Positions 50,012-61,700 of a stretch of 64,000 nt of DNA are shown in pieces (position 1 is the first letter of the stretch; each line of letters begins with the position of its first letter). The stretch is taken from the NCBI GenBank assembly GCA_013397935.1, contig VZRN01004719.1, forward strand, positions 617,980-681,979, written 5' to 3'. The position numbers and the translations under genes were made by a program. The notes below the pieces were generated by a model, which saw only the letters and a program-made list of their open reading frames with translations, was not told where the DNA came from and made no database searches. The stretch is from Dasyornis broadbenti. Taxonomy: Eukaryota; Chordata; Aves; Passeriformes; Dasyornithidae.

Positions 50012-50242
50012 TGTTATTAAGAGGAAATTCTTTGCTGTGAGGGTGGTGAGGAGGCACTGGCACAGGTTGCCCAGAGAAGCAGTGGATGCCCTATCCCTGG
50101 AAGTGTTCCAGGCCAGGTTGGATGGGGCTCTGAGCAACCTGGGCTAGTGAAAGGTGTCAGTCCCTGCCTATGGCAGGGGGATTGTGACTAGATAAGCTTT
50201 AAGGTCCTTTCCAACCCAAACCATTCTATGATTCTGTGATTC
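50012..50242 (+). mobile_element. CR1 retrotransposon 3' end (truncated)
   Basis: A clear forward match to the avian CR1 3' region, with these blocks in order: 'aattctttgctgtgagggtg', 'caggttgcccagagaagc', 'ggatgccctatccctggaag', 'ccaggttggatggggctc', 'ttccaacccaaaccattcta', ending in 'tgattctgtgattc'. About 230 bases are kept, without the reverse-transcriptase frame. Low divergence makes it younger than the copies at 9.4 and 39.6 kb. Confidence 0.92.
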
Positions 50243-50875
50243 AACAGCAACACTCTTCTTGCTTCAATGTAAGCTGGCAGGCACTGGAGACCTCTGGCAA
50301 TGCTCATAGGCACAGGGTGCCAGGGCATCTCCAGCAATGATGCCACTTTCAAGGGAGGGATGCGGCCTTCAGCAGACCAGCCGCTTCATATTGCTGCCAG
50401 CAACCAAGAGGGCCTGGACCATTGCATTAGCAGGATGTGTCTGGGAAGCAGGTTGTCATGTAGTAAAGAGCATCATAAAGGCTTAGATCCAGCAAAACAT
50501 TTTTAGTCTACCCCACCCTTTCTAAAATATGTATGTGTACCAAACAGTAAGTAAAGAAATAAAACTTGTTGCTATAAATAATAATGGAAAATGATTTTTA
50601 TATTTGTGGTTCCCATGCATATGATCTGTATAAGCTTTATAAGTCTAAGGAGTTACTTGATTGACTAATAATGTTAAATGACTTCTTATATAACACACAT
50701 ATTTTAACGTGTGTCATTAAAACATTTTTGTGGCTGAAGGATGTGCATTTCTGGTGGCTCAAGTGCACAATCTGAGCTCTAAAGCAGTGGTCAAGCTCAG
50801 GAACAGCACATCACTCATCACTGCTACCTACTGGACCAGTGGTTGACCCAAAACCCCCCATTTCCTTTCCTCACA

Positions 50876-50995
50876 GCCGGCGTTGTGAAGTGTGGGATAA
50901 CGCACACCGTGCACGTCTGCTGACGCACTTCGGTCCCCATGCAGATTACAGCATGGTTTTGCAGAGGATCACTCCCACCAGCCGGCCGCGCTGGG
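50876..50995. promoter_or_regulatory. Small CpG cluster downstream of NFATC1
   Basis: About ten CpG dinucleotides in 120 bases, including 'agccggccgcgctgg', in a CpG-poor neighbourhood. It is too short for a standard CpG island and no gene start is visible beside it. It could be a regulatory element, an unseen first exon, or chance. Confidence 0.2.
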
Positions 50996-52642
50996 TGATG
51001 GAAAACACAGAAAGGACTTTTCTTTCGAGGCAGATCTTTATCAATTTAATGTGTCTGAACTTCTCAGCTTGAAAGGAAAGACACAGAGGCAGCCTGGCCC
51101 TGGGGTTTGTGGTTTACATGCTGGTGCTTTATCCGGACTCTTGCGATTGCCTCCCTCGGGCCTCCCCAGTTTGAGGGCAGTTTTCAGAAGAGCAGAGGAT
51201 ACCTGTGTTTGCCTCACAGTGCCTCTGACCTCTTCTGCCACTGGCTCCCTCAAACACCTTCCCAAGTACTGCTGAGCTCTTGCAGAACTGGCCCAGACCC
51301 AGCAGCTGGCATGGCACTTGTTGGGGTCTTTTGATTCAAGAAATCAAGATTTTAGTCTCCTTGGGCCTTTTCTGTGCTTTAGAGGGCTGACTGCACATAA
51401 AGGCTCTCATTTGCTAAACCCAGTGAGTCACGCAACACAGCACTGGACTATGTGAAGGCTCTAAATATCTTTGTTTCTAGCATTTTTTGTGCTTTGCAGC
51501 CATGCTTCATAACCATGACGAGGAATGAGTTTAAGCCTCTGTGGTCACACATGCAGTTAATCTGGACCAATTCTCAGCTGGAAGATAAACCCAGTCAGTG
51601 CCTGGGGTTCCTCTTTCCTCCCGTCTTCTCCCAACGTGGCTGCCTGTAGCTTGGCAGGCAGACACCCTCTGGCAAGGCACCACATCCACGGCTTCCCCTG
51701 TTCACTGGCTGTGCTGTCAGCACATTGCATGCTTTGCGTGCATCCCAGTGAGCTCCTGAGGATCCAGCCGCCCCCGGCAGCCTCACAGAGCAGAGGAGGT
51801 TCAAACCTCCAGCGTTCCCAGGTGCTGTGAGCATTGACACCGGGCCTGCAGGGACGGCAGCACAGCAGGACACTCACAGATCCCTGGAGGGCTTTTTGAG
51901 CTCCCAGTTGCTGTGTAGCTGACTGATCATGGTAACTCCATAAGGCCCTGCTTACACAAGTTTTGACTGCTGGATGTTGTTCCTCCGCACTGACCTTACA
52001 CACGAGGATGGGAATAGAGCAGTGTTCGTTCAGCTCTGTTTTCTGAATATCCACTTGACTTGGTTCAGTGAGTTCAATTGGTGCTCTGCAAGAAGTGAAA
52101 CCACACATCCCAGCAGTGCCATATTCTGTCTTATAATACAAGTTGCCACTGGAGACAATATCAGAAGTAGTTTCAGCTGATGGGACTTTCCCAGTTTTTG
52201 TTTTCTTCTGTAGAATTTTGCATCATATAAAGAGCTAGCCAAAAAATACTGAACTTCGAAGAGGAAAACACGTCTCTTTCTTCAGCTGGCTCTGTTGTTC
52301 ACATCTTTGATTATTTTCTTCTTTCTAAAAACCAGTAATTTTGCCCATTTAAAAGGAATTGGACTCATTTTGATCTTCTACAAGTACGACTGTAGTTATT
52401 CCTGAATTATGCCAGAATAAGTGAGATCAGAGTTGGGCTCAAAATCCTGCTTCTCCAGAGCTTTATGATCAAAGTTATATTGTGCAAGAAAGAGAGAAAG
52501 GGTGAAGGGAATAGAAGACAATTAGCTTTATTGCAGTCCAAAGAAGAGTCAGTGCATCAGCTGTGCTACACACTTTGCCCTTTGGCTGCCTTGCAGAAGG
52601 GAAAAGCTCTTGCGCCCCAGCTCCGTCCTGGCTCTTTAAAGG

Positions 52643-52722
52643 AGGTGAAGTTGCATCACTTTCATCCCAGCTGATTTCAGAGAAGGTGAAGTTGCATCAC
52701 TTTCATCCCAACTGATTTCCAG
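52643..52722. repeat. 41-base tandem duplication
   Basis: A unit starting aggtgaagttgcatcacttt occurs at 52643 and again at 52684, with only one or two differences over about 38 bases. A recent local duplication. Confidence 0.9.
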
Positions 52723-53405
52723 GCCCCGTCTGGCTGCATTCCTGAGCCCAGAGATGCTGATTATCAGCCATGCAAGCCCCATTAGCCACTCGCCCTGACT
52801 GGGGACATTTGGCTGAACTTGTGGGTCTGAGGTCATGCCTGCACCCACTGGCCTCCAATCTGTTCCTCCTCCTTCAGCAGGTCAGTGACTTGGCTGCATG
52901 GCACAGGGAGCACAGCAGCAGCAATCCCATAATTTCCTGCTTCTGGCTTCTGCTGATTGGAATCCTAGAGAGGCAAGTCTGGAGAGAGGAAAAGGCTGTC
53001 TGCCCTTTGGGTCTTGGAGAGGGTCTCATTTTGGATGGTGCAAAGCTCTGAGGGATGTGTGCGAGTGGGGAAACCAGAAGCATCTGGTGAAAGGCTTCAA
53101 CGAAGGCTGCCAGGGAGGCAAGAGATGAGTGACCAGTGAGTCACTCAGCAGGCACTGAGTCAGGGAGACCTTACTGAACAGGCTCTTACTCAGCTGAAGA
53201 CGGAAGGCTCTCTGCTGCTCAGATGCACCAAACTGGTAAGGCCAAATGCTGTCCTTCTCTCATTGCGATGTCCCAGGCTGCAACCTGAAGGGGACTAAAC
53301 AGGGTGAAGAGAAAATCTCAGTGCAGGAGCAATGATTATGTTTGGAAAAATGTGAGCAATAGTGTTAGTATAAATGCTGCTGTCTCTAGTCTTACAGTAT
53401 TTCAG

Positions 53406-53444
53406 GTTCCTAGACCAGTATTGCAGTTCCTAGACCAGATATTA
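53406..53444. repeat. 20-base tandem duplication
   Basis: gttcctagaccagtatt at 53406 is followed at 53426 by gttcctagaccagatatt, two adjacent near-identical copies. Confidence 0.85.
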
Positions 53445-54164
53445 CCCAAAGCAGCTGTCCCTGCCACAGATGGATGCACTTCCTTGGGGGGTGCATCTCC
53501 TATCAGAAGGAATCAGGCCATTACCTGCTGCTGCTGTCTCCAGCCATCCAGGCTGTTGTGACAGACACTCAGCCTCTGGTCAGTTTGATCCCATGGCCTT
53601 TGATAATTGTATTCCTACTCTGCTAGTGCGTGCAGCTTGTGTCTCATGGAGCTGGGATACTTCACAATCTAGCAACAATATATATTTACACAACCTCAAA
53701 GATTCCCAAAGAAATCCTTGTTGGGGCTTTACTCACTGATAGAGCAATGATGAAAGAATGGAAAAAAAAAAAAAAACGAGGAACATGCCCCAAAATAACT
53801 TGTTTTGTTTTGCTTATACTTGAGGTTGGTTTTACTCTTTATTTTACGAAGACATTTTTTGTTGAGTTTCATATGTATAACATTTTCAGTTATGCTGTAT
53901 AAAAATAGAAGTCAGTGCTGACTATCAATATTTATGCATGAAACAATTATTTTAGAAGGCCCGCAGCTACAACACAACCCTTCCCCTGTACAGTTTCCAT
54001 TGTGATTTCAGATTGCAAAAGGGAAGCTTCAGAAGGAGTGTACAGAGCTTCAGATAGAAAACGCATCCTGATTTCCAGATTTAAAAGCAAAAGTTGACAA
54101 CATTTCAAGTGTCTGTGTGGTGAGGACAATGGGAAAAATAGTATTTTTGTTGGTTGTGTACAAT

Positions 54165-54293
54165 GTTTAGGCCAAGTTGGATGGGGCTGTGAGTAACCTG
54201 ATCCAGTGGAAGGTGTTCCTGCCCATGGCAGAGGGATGGAACAAGATGATCTTTAAGGCGCCTTCCAATCCAAACCAGTCTATGGTTCTGTAA
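54165..54293 (+). mobile_element. CR1 retrotransposon 3' end (truncated)
   Basis: The blocks 'ccaagttggatggggctg', 'tgcccatggcagagggatgg', 'agatgatctttaagg' and 'ttccaatccaaaccagtcta' form the last 130 bases of an avian CR1 in forward orientation, ending near 'ggttctgtaa'. Confidence 0.9.
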
Positions 54294-56189
54294 ATGTTTA
54301 CTGCCAAATTGCTGAATGTGAGGTTTGGGTTTAACCTTCCTTTGTTCTCATGTGGCTCTACAGACATTACTGAAGCTCGGAGCAGTGCCTTGTTCCCAGT
54401 GGTCTCAGGTCCTCCTTGCTCTGCCAATGCAATTAAGGGATTCAAGCCTGCCCTGATGGAAATCCCTGCGGCTGCGGGGCCGTAACCCAAGCCAGAGTTT
54501 GCCCAGCTCAGTTTATGCTGCACAAGACATTAACAGAGGCCTTGCTGACTGAGCTCGTGCAGAGTGGCAGCCTCCAACAAAGATGCAACACCACCAACAA
54601 CAGGAAGAGATTACACTCACACCAGGAGTTTTGCTTCACTTTTAATCACCACCAGATCTTTCCTGGCAAAATTTTCAGTGTTCTGTTTTTGAACTTGGGT
54701 ACCTACATTATCTGTCTGGTCCTGCAGTTTATGGGCTCTGTAATAATGCGCACTCACACTTCACCATTCCCTTAAAGCCCTAAACAGAAGACCTGAATAT
54801 TTTGTTTGCAAATCTGGCTCTCTGAGAAGAGGTTTAATAACTGGGGGAAAAAAAAAGAAGAAAGAAGCGGGGGAGGTTTTTGGAAGGACTGTGTTACACT
54901 AACACCTATAAAGCAGCCTCTGAAAGCAAGGCAGTGTCTGCCACTGCCAAACAACCATATTTCATTACTTTGGAACCACATTTTAGGGCTCAGGCAGCTT
55001 GTTTAAGTACATTTTTAGAGCCCCACCACCACGGGCAGACCTGCTGCAGCCTCACCTTGGGTGTCTGTCATGTCTGGCTCTGCAGGGCAGCTCCCTTCCA
55101 GCCCTGGGCACAGGGCTGCTGCTTATCCCAAAGGATATCAGAGATATCAGGATGTGGGCTTCGCCATCCCCAGGAGCAGCAGGGTAGGGCTGCAGCAGTG
55201 CCAGCCATTAATGCACAAATCTGCTGCTGAGGAAGGTAAGTGAGAAACAACTGCCATTAGGAGCACAGAGGTGATTGCACGTAGGTAAACTGCCAGAGCT
55301 GGTGAAGTGCCAGAACAGGATTTGGCCAGGACACCACAGCTAACACCTGCATGTTTACAAGGAATGACATGGGATCATTGACTCCTCAGAGCCTCCCACC
55401 TCCTGTGCCGCCTCTCCCTTCCAGCAGCACAGCACCGAAGGGCAACATCTGGTCTGCAGTTGACATCAGAAACATCATTATTATGAACTGGTCTTGCGAA
55501 GACTCAGCCTGAAAACCGCAACCTAATGAACCTCCAGCCTCACACTGTGCGAAGGCTCCCAGCCCAGTGCTGGCTGCTCTGGGGATGGTGGGGACTACTG
55601 GAAAACCTCCCCTGCAGGCTGCCAGGCAGCTATCAGGCCAGATTGGTTCCTGTAACGTGTGAGCTCCAACGAGAATGCAGCGAAAAATGAGAGAGCTGAC
55701 CACAGGCAGATTTCTTCCTAACTGTGTCACTGGTGAACACCGTAATTCCAAGCCAGAGGCAGGAGAATGGGTTTGTTTTTACAAGAAACCTGTTGACGGA
55801 GAAAAGAAAAATTTGAGGAGAATTTAGTGACTGGCTGAATTTGGCAAATAATTTCAGCTGGAGAAAATAGCTAAAATAGTTCAAACTTGGAGCAGGGAGT
55901 GGGAGACAAGAAATTCTGAAAATCCATTATTTGCACAGCTCTCCTCCAAAGAGCTTATATTATACTGCCCGCTACCAGCTGGCCCAAGATTTAGGTTGCC
56001 TAATATTTTCCGTTATAAAAGATTCTTTCAACATTTTTATTTTTTTAGAAGCTCTAACACCTCCATTGTTTGCAGTAGGCTCTTATAATTTGGCAGGGAC
56101 AAAGCCCCTGGGCTAGAGAAGTGCCTTTTCTTTCATCCATGAAATTCCAGTCAGGTTTGGCTGGATTAAAAAAAAAAAAAAAAACCAAA

Positions 56190-56243
56190 NNNNNNNNNNN
56201 NNNNNNNNNNNNNNNNNNNNNNNNNNNNNNNNNNNNNNNNNNN
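56190..56243. other. Assembly gap (54 N)
   Basis: A run of N flanked on the left by a 17-base A tract and 'ccaaa', and on the right by A runs with a short CA repeat. The gap is probably a collapsed or unreadable A-rich simple repeat, and its true length is unknown. Open frames across it are meaningless. A single N also occurs at 567 in a T-rich stretch. Confidence 0.98.
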
Positions 56244-58762
56244 AAAAAAAACCACACACACACAAAAAAAACCTGTTAAGGATCACCATTTCCCTTCTCT
56301 CTCTTATGTGCCTCAAGAAAATATGCTGGCAGTCTGCCAGCATAGCAAGTGAACGTGAACGTTCTCATTAAATTGAGCCCAGGTTGTCACCAAAGCAGCC
56401 ATCCAGACTCTGCTGGGAATGTCTGGGGGCTTCCAGGGCAGCTGCAGCAGCAGGAGAAGAGTTGTGAGAGACCAAGCACCACCCCAAGGAGTTTTCCCGA
56501 CAGGCGAAGGAGGTAGAGAGGGGAAGGAGCTCCTCCTGTCACTGATTTAAAAGACCTGGCAAGCCAGCCTCTGTGCCTTGGGGCTCCTGTCCCTACTTTT
56601 GAGGCTGGAAAGAGTAGAGCCAATTTCTCACTCAGCCAGCTGTGAAATAGCAACACTAAGCCACGTTCCTCTTTCTCCAGGACCTTTCTCTTCTCCCTGG
56701 GTAATCTGTAGCAATCTTGCCCTCCCCTAAAATAGTTAACCCTGTGGTCTTAATTGTATCAGTCTATTCTGTGATGCTGAACAGACAATGGGTTTGGTGG
56801 TTGTTGGGCAGGGATTTTATAAGCACTGAAGAGAGGATAGTTGTCTTGGAAATGCTTCTGGTCCACAGATTGGAATGGGGCCAGCCCAGAAGACTGCACA
56901 GGAAGAGATGAGAGTCCCGGAGCCAGACTTATTAGGGAGGCAGCTTCCAAACAGTGATCAGAAAACAGAAATAGGACCATGTGCACAGAAATGAGCCTAG
57001 AGAGCTAATGGGGGTGGAACGGGAAATGGGAAAATTTGGACATCATTTTGTGGGAGACCTGGTGAAAGCTTGGAAGATCTTAAGTAGCCAATATAATTCA
57101 CTCCTGGCAGAGGAGACTGTGTTATGAAAGTCAGCATTGAGCGTAATATAGTGAGATGAGCACTAAAGCAGAAAGGAACGTAGAAATGTATCATTTAGTG
57201 GTCCATCAGTCTAGTTTTTGGCCTCCACAAGTGATGTTGGAAAGGATGGCATACAGAAGCTCTGCAGCCAGCAAAATTCTTGCCAATTGTGAAAATCTTA
57301 GTGCAATCTTAAATAGCAAGAAAGTGGCTTATGTCACAGAGTACCAAGTTTTATGGGTCTTCCCAAATTTGTTAGTATTATCCAAAAATTGGACTGGAAG
57401 TCAAATATCAGAGGACACCACACAGAAGTTTGACTTCCGTGTGCAGATCTCTTCATTCCTGTAGACATGTAGCTGTCAAAAGAATCTAGCTGACTTTACA
57501 AGGGAGGCGCTTATCTACAGAAAAGCTGTTAGTGCTCGTTTAAGAGGTTTAGTGGTCGTCTGTGGACAAAAGAGACAGAAAAACAGAAAGCTGCCTTCGT
57601 TCTGTCATCCTGCCCCTGCTCTGTTGGCCACATGAGCGAGGATCAGACATGATCTGACCTTTGCTCCACCCAGAGATGGGCACACTGAAAAGCTGCTAGC
57701 CTGGCTCGTCCCAAAGCTGAACTTTGACAGAAGGTGTAACTTACTCCAGTGGGCAGAGTGGACAAGGGCTGCACTGCTTTTGTGTGCTCCTGTGCTGCTC
57801 TGTGTGCAGAGCATGGATACAGGAGCTGATGCTTGTCTCTACCTTACAGTTCTTTGCATGGCACTCCATTGTGCCAAGTAGATGCAGTGGTAAATATGCT
57901 GGTAAAACATGAAAGAAAGACTGAGTGGTAGCAGTGAGAAGGCAAAAGCTGGTACTTTCACCTCTGCTTGAGCATTTGCTTTATCCTGAGGATGGGTTTC
58001 TAGGTTAAATGAGAGGCGGATGGCCAAAACTATGTCAAAACTTGGCTTTGCTTTGGTGCCAGTTTAGAAATAAAACTTCTTTCTCACATTTGAATTAGGA
58101 ATCAAATCTGTGCTCCTGAAGGGAAAGTAGCAGTTCAAAGATAGGTCTTGGTACTGATTCCAATTTAAATAGAAAAGGTTGTGTGATTTTCCCTTCAGCT
58201 GGATAGTGCATTAATTAGCACAGTAATTTCTGAAGTGCTACTGATAAACTATATATTCAACAGCTTTGGCAGTAAAAGCCATCGAAGCAAGCATCAGCAA
58301 TTCTTGAAGACAGAATATGACTGTGAGTACCTGAAGGCTCTTTCTTTGGATTGAAGGATTGGGATAACTTGTTAGGAATGAGTAAATTGCAATCAAATAT
58401 GTCTAGAATTCAGGCTAGCTAAAGATGGAATAATCAAAACCATCAAAGCTTGGTGCATAATGGGTTGAGACAAGTAGTCCGGCAAATATTGTTCTAATAT
58501 CATCTTAACCACAAGGGCTGCTCAGATGTGTTTCTTGAAGACGTTTAAGTTAGCAAATAGTGCTCATCATTAATCTTTTATAATGGCTTTTGGGAGCCAC
58601 AGTTCATTTAAACATTTTACATTTTTATTACTTATGTATGCAGGGCAGCAATTAAAGCTGTCGTGGTCATATAATGAAGACTAATGAAAGCAAGACCAAG
58701 GCAGGTTTTCATTTTCTGTCAACCTGAATATCCATCTGCTTCTGCCATCTCCCCGCCCCCCC

Positions 58763-58784
58763 TTTTTTTTTTTTTTTTTTTTTT
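58763..58784. repeat. 22-base T run
   Basis: A T homopolymer preceded by a C run (ccccgccccccc). No AATAAA complement lies close on its right side, so it is treated as simple low complexity. Confidence 0.85.
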
Positions 58785-61700
58785 CTTTGGTGGGGACAGG
58801 AGGGGAGACTGGTTTTTGGTTGCTTTGTTTTGTTTTGTTGGGGTTTTTTTGCTTGAAAGCCATCTCCCCAGCCCCAAGGCATTTAACCAAACACTTCTAC
58901 AACTGTGCAGGATGAGCTGTGAAGACCAAGCGGTCCTTTCTTTTCTGTCATGGAAGAAGCATATCTCTTGGTAATCAGACAAGTACTGCAAAAGGCTCAG
59001 TCTTTCTCAATGCAAATAAATGTGAGTGATGCAGTAACAACATCTTTATGGTATGTTTTCTTGGCCACTGTGAAGTAATAGTTTTGGAGGGGAGACAGGG
59101 ATTAGTCACCCCATAATTAGTCATTCTCCAGTGTAGTTTGATACTTGAGAGATCTGTATTTCAGAAATGTGGTTCTGCAACCATAGGACCTATTTTCAAG
59201 TACTTTCTGCTTTTCCCTTCTTTTAGTTGGGAAACGTTTGTAAAAAGGAAATAAAACATTCACTTTGTACTTTTCATGTTCTTCTGCACTCATTTGTCTC
59301 TATTTCATCTTCATACAAACCTTGCTTTCATTTTCTCAGGAACTTTGACCAAAACCTGAGTTTGGGAAGCACCTCCATCCTAGCTTTTCTAGGGAACAGC
59401 CCATCAGTCTGACCAGGCATCCTAAAGCTAATTCTATAAAGGGCTCTGTGTGTGTGGCACCTGTAGGGCCACTGTCCCCTCACATGTGTCTCCAGCAGCC
59501 TGGGAGCCTCAGAGGTGCCGGTGGCCCATTAGTATTTGGCTAGGTGTGGGGACCTCTCTGGGAACATAGCTGTGAGATGGGACACTGGAAGACACCACCT
59601 TTCCAAAGGCTGTTTACTGCCTTGGGAAGGGTAAGGGACTGCTGCTCTGTAAGTCTTCTCTTTTGTAACAGTCAGAAACTTTGCTACAGAAAGTTTGTTC
59701 CCTTTAACTGGAATTCTTGTGAGTCAAAAAGGCAATGCAGATGTTTCAAAGTGTTAATCATAAATATCAGGGGAGAGGGAGCCTAATGGCAGAGCTCCCA
59801 ATGAGTAACAAGTTAACGTTTGGCCTCAAATATTTCAGCTGGTAAGATGTCACATACTTCATGGCAGCTCTGTAGTTGTCTTAACCATTTCATTTAGGGA
59901 GTGAGTAGTTGCAGTCCAGCCCATGTGTCACAGGCAGTGAGCTACGCACCAGGGTCTGCACTGGGCACGTGGTTCTCACTGGTCCAGGCACCAGCACCAG
60001 ACCTAGTCGTCTCCTGAGATACCCTCTTTCATCGAATCTCCCCACCACAGCAAAAGCCTGGATCTACTTTCCATCAGACCTTCCTCCCAGCTCCTTGGTA
60101 TTTCTGTGTTGCCAAACTCTAGTCTCCAGAATGTATTCCATGCATACCAAAGCCTGCTTGACATTTGGCTCTGAGAGTCTTTTGGTATAAATACACCAGT
60201 CTTTCGGTGCTGGTATAAATAGAGTTAATTTCTTCTTGTTACAGACATGTTGTTGTCATTATTAACTTACCAACCAAAACTCCAAACACGAAATTCAAAT
60301 CTGGCAAAGGAAATACAAAGCAAATAATGGGCCAAATTGATTTGACTTTAAAACAGCACTGAAACAGATGAAATACTGTATTTCATTTGGAAAAACAGCA
60401 GCTGTGTCTGTACAGTAACTACTGTGCTTCCCCAAAGGGTTTTTCCCACATACAGAGCCAAACTCAACCAAATGTAGCTTGGGATTAGAACGTAAATCTC
60501 CCATTAAATTCCTGGATCAAACTGTTTGAAGATGTAAATCAGGGTTACCAGGTTTGAAGTCAGATGAAGGCAGCATGCATTGCACCAACTATGGATGTTC
60601 AGTGTAACATCTCTGCTGATGGCAATCAAAAACTGGGTAGGAAAACTCCAGCCTAGCGGACATGAGCTAAAGACAGAGCCTTGCTTCTCTACCCTTTCTT
60701 CTCTGGCTAGAAGCAGATGCCAAGGTCTGTACTCTGCAATCATCATAATTTGCAATGATCTAATATTAAAATGTCAGCACTGATGTGCAAGGAATTCTGT
60801 TTCTCCTCAGTCCCAATGTGTGGTATTTCTACTCAGCTGGCAAATTCCCACAGCCCTGGCATGGTATAGACCTCCCATACCCAAAGGAGCACAAACACAC
60901 TCCAGTTACAAACTGAACTGCTTTCTGCTCTACTGGAGAGCCCTGTTGGGCACAAGTCATCATTTCACAAGTGGTGTGGTTTAAAAGTGAAGCTAACCTG
61001 GAACAAATCTTGCTGAGCAGACCTAGCAGAAGTGGTGTAGCTCAGCAGGCCTGCGCAGCTCAGCAGGGAATTGTGGTACTGCTCCTGGAGGGAAAGCTTC
61101 CCAGAGCAGGCACCCTTCAGATCTGCTCTCAAGCACTTTTGGTGCCATTGTAATGGAATCAGCATCTGAAGTGATTGTTTTCTTAAATGCAGTTTAATTT
61201 TAAAATCCTGATGGTTTCACTGAGAATTGGATAGCTAAAATAGCTTTCAGAATCCAAGGCTGAAGTTTCACTCCTTTTTGCTTTGCTGATGGATTGCAGA
61301 AGACCTTGTAGGGGAGGGGAGAAGCCAGTTTTCTGGTGACACTGACAGGCCTTGTTTCCCTTTACTCAACAAGATGTGCATAGTACAAGTGCCTTCTTGA
61401 AGTTGAACACTGCACTTCAACTGCTTTGGAGTCAGAAAGGAGGCATATCCTTGAGGCAGCTCCAGTCCTTTTACACAGGAATGATGTGGGGGAGAAAATC
61501 AAGGCACATGCAATTAGTGAAAATCAGAACCTGCAGTGCAGCTTCTCTCTCTGGCTGCTTTTGTGTAGAGCTCAGCTCCCCTGAGCCTTGGACTCCTTAC
61601 AGCCTAACAGAAGGAAGATCACTACAAGCATCAGGTATTTCTGTTAGTGGGAAGCCTGGTAAATACTCTTTCCATGCCAGCAACACCTCCTGTTGGCAGG

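Noticed and set aside
51557..52141. 194-codon open frame on the minus strand
   Set aside because: The longest minus-strand frame, but its product has no domain, low-complexity or family signature, shorter frames overlap it on the other strand, and no poly-A signal or splice phase fits. The DNA is G/C-rich, where stops are scarce.
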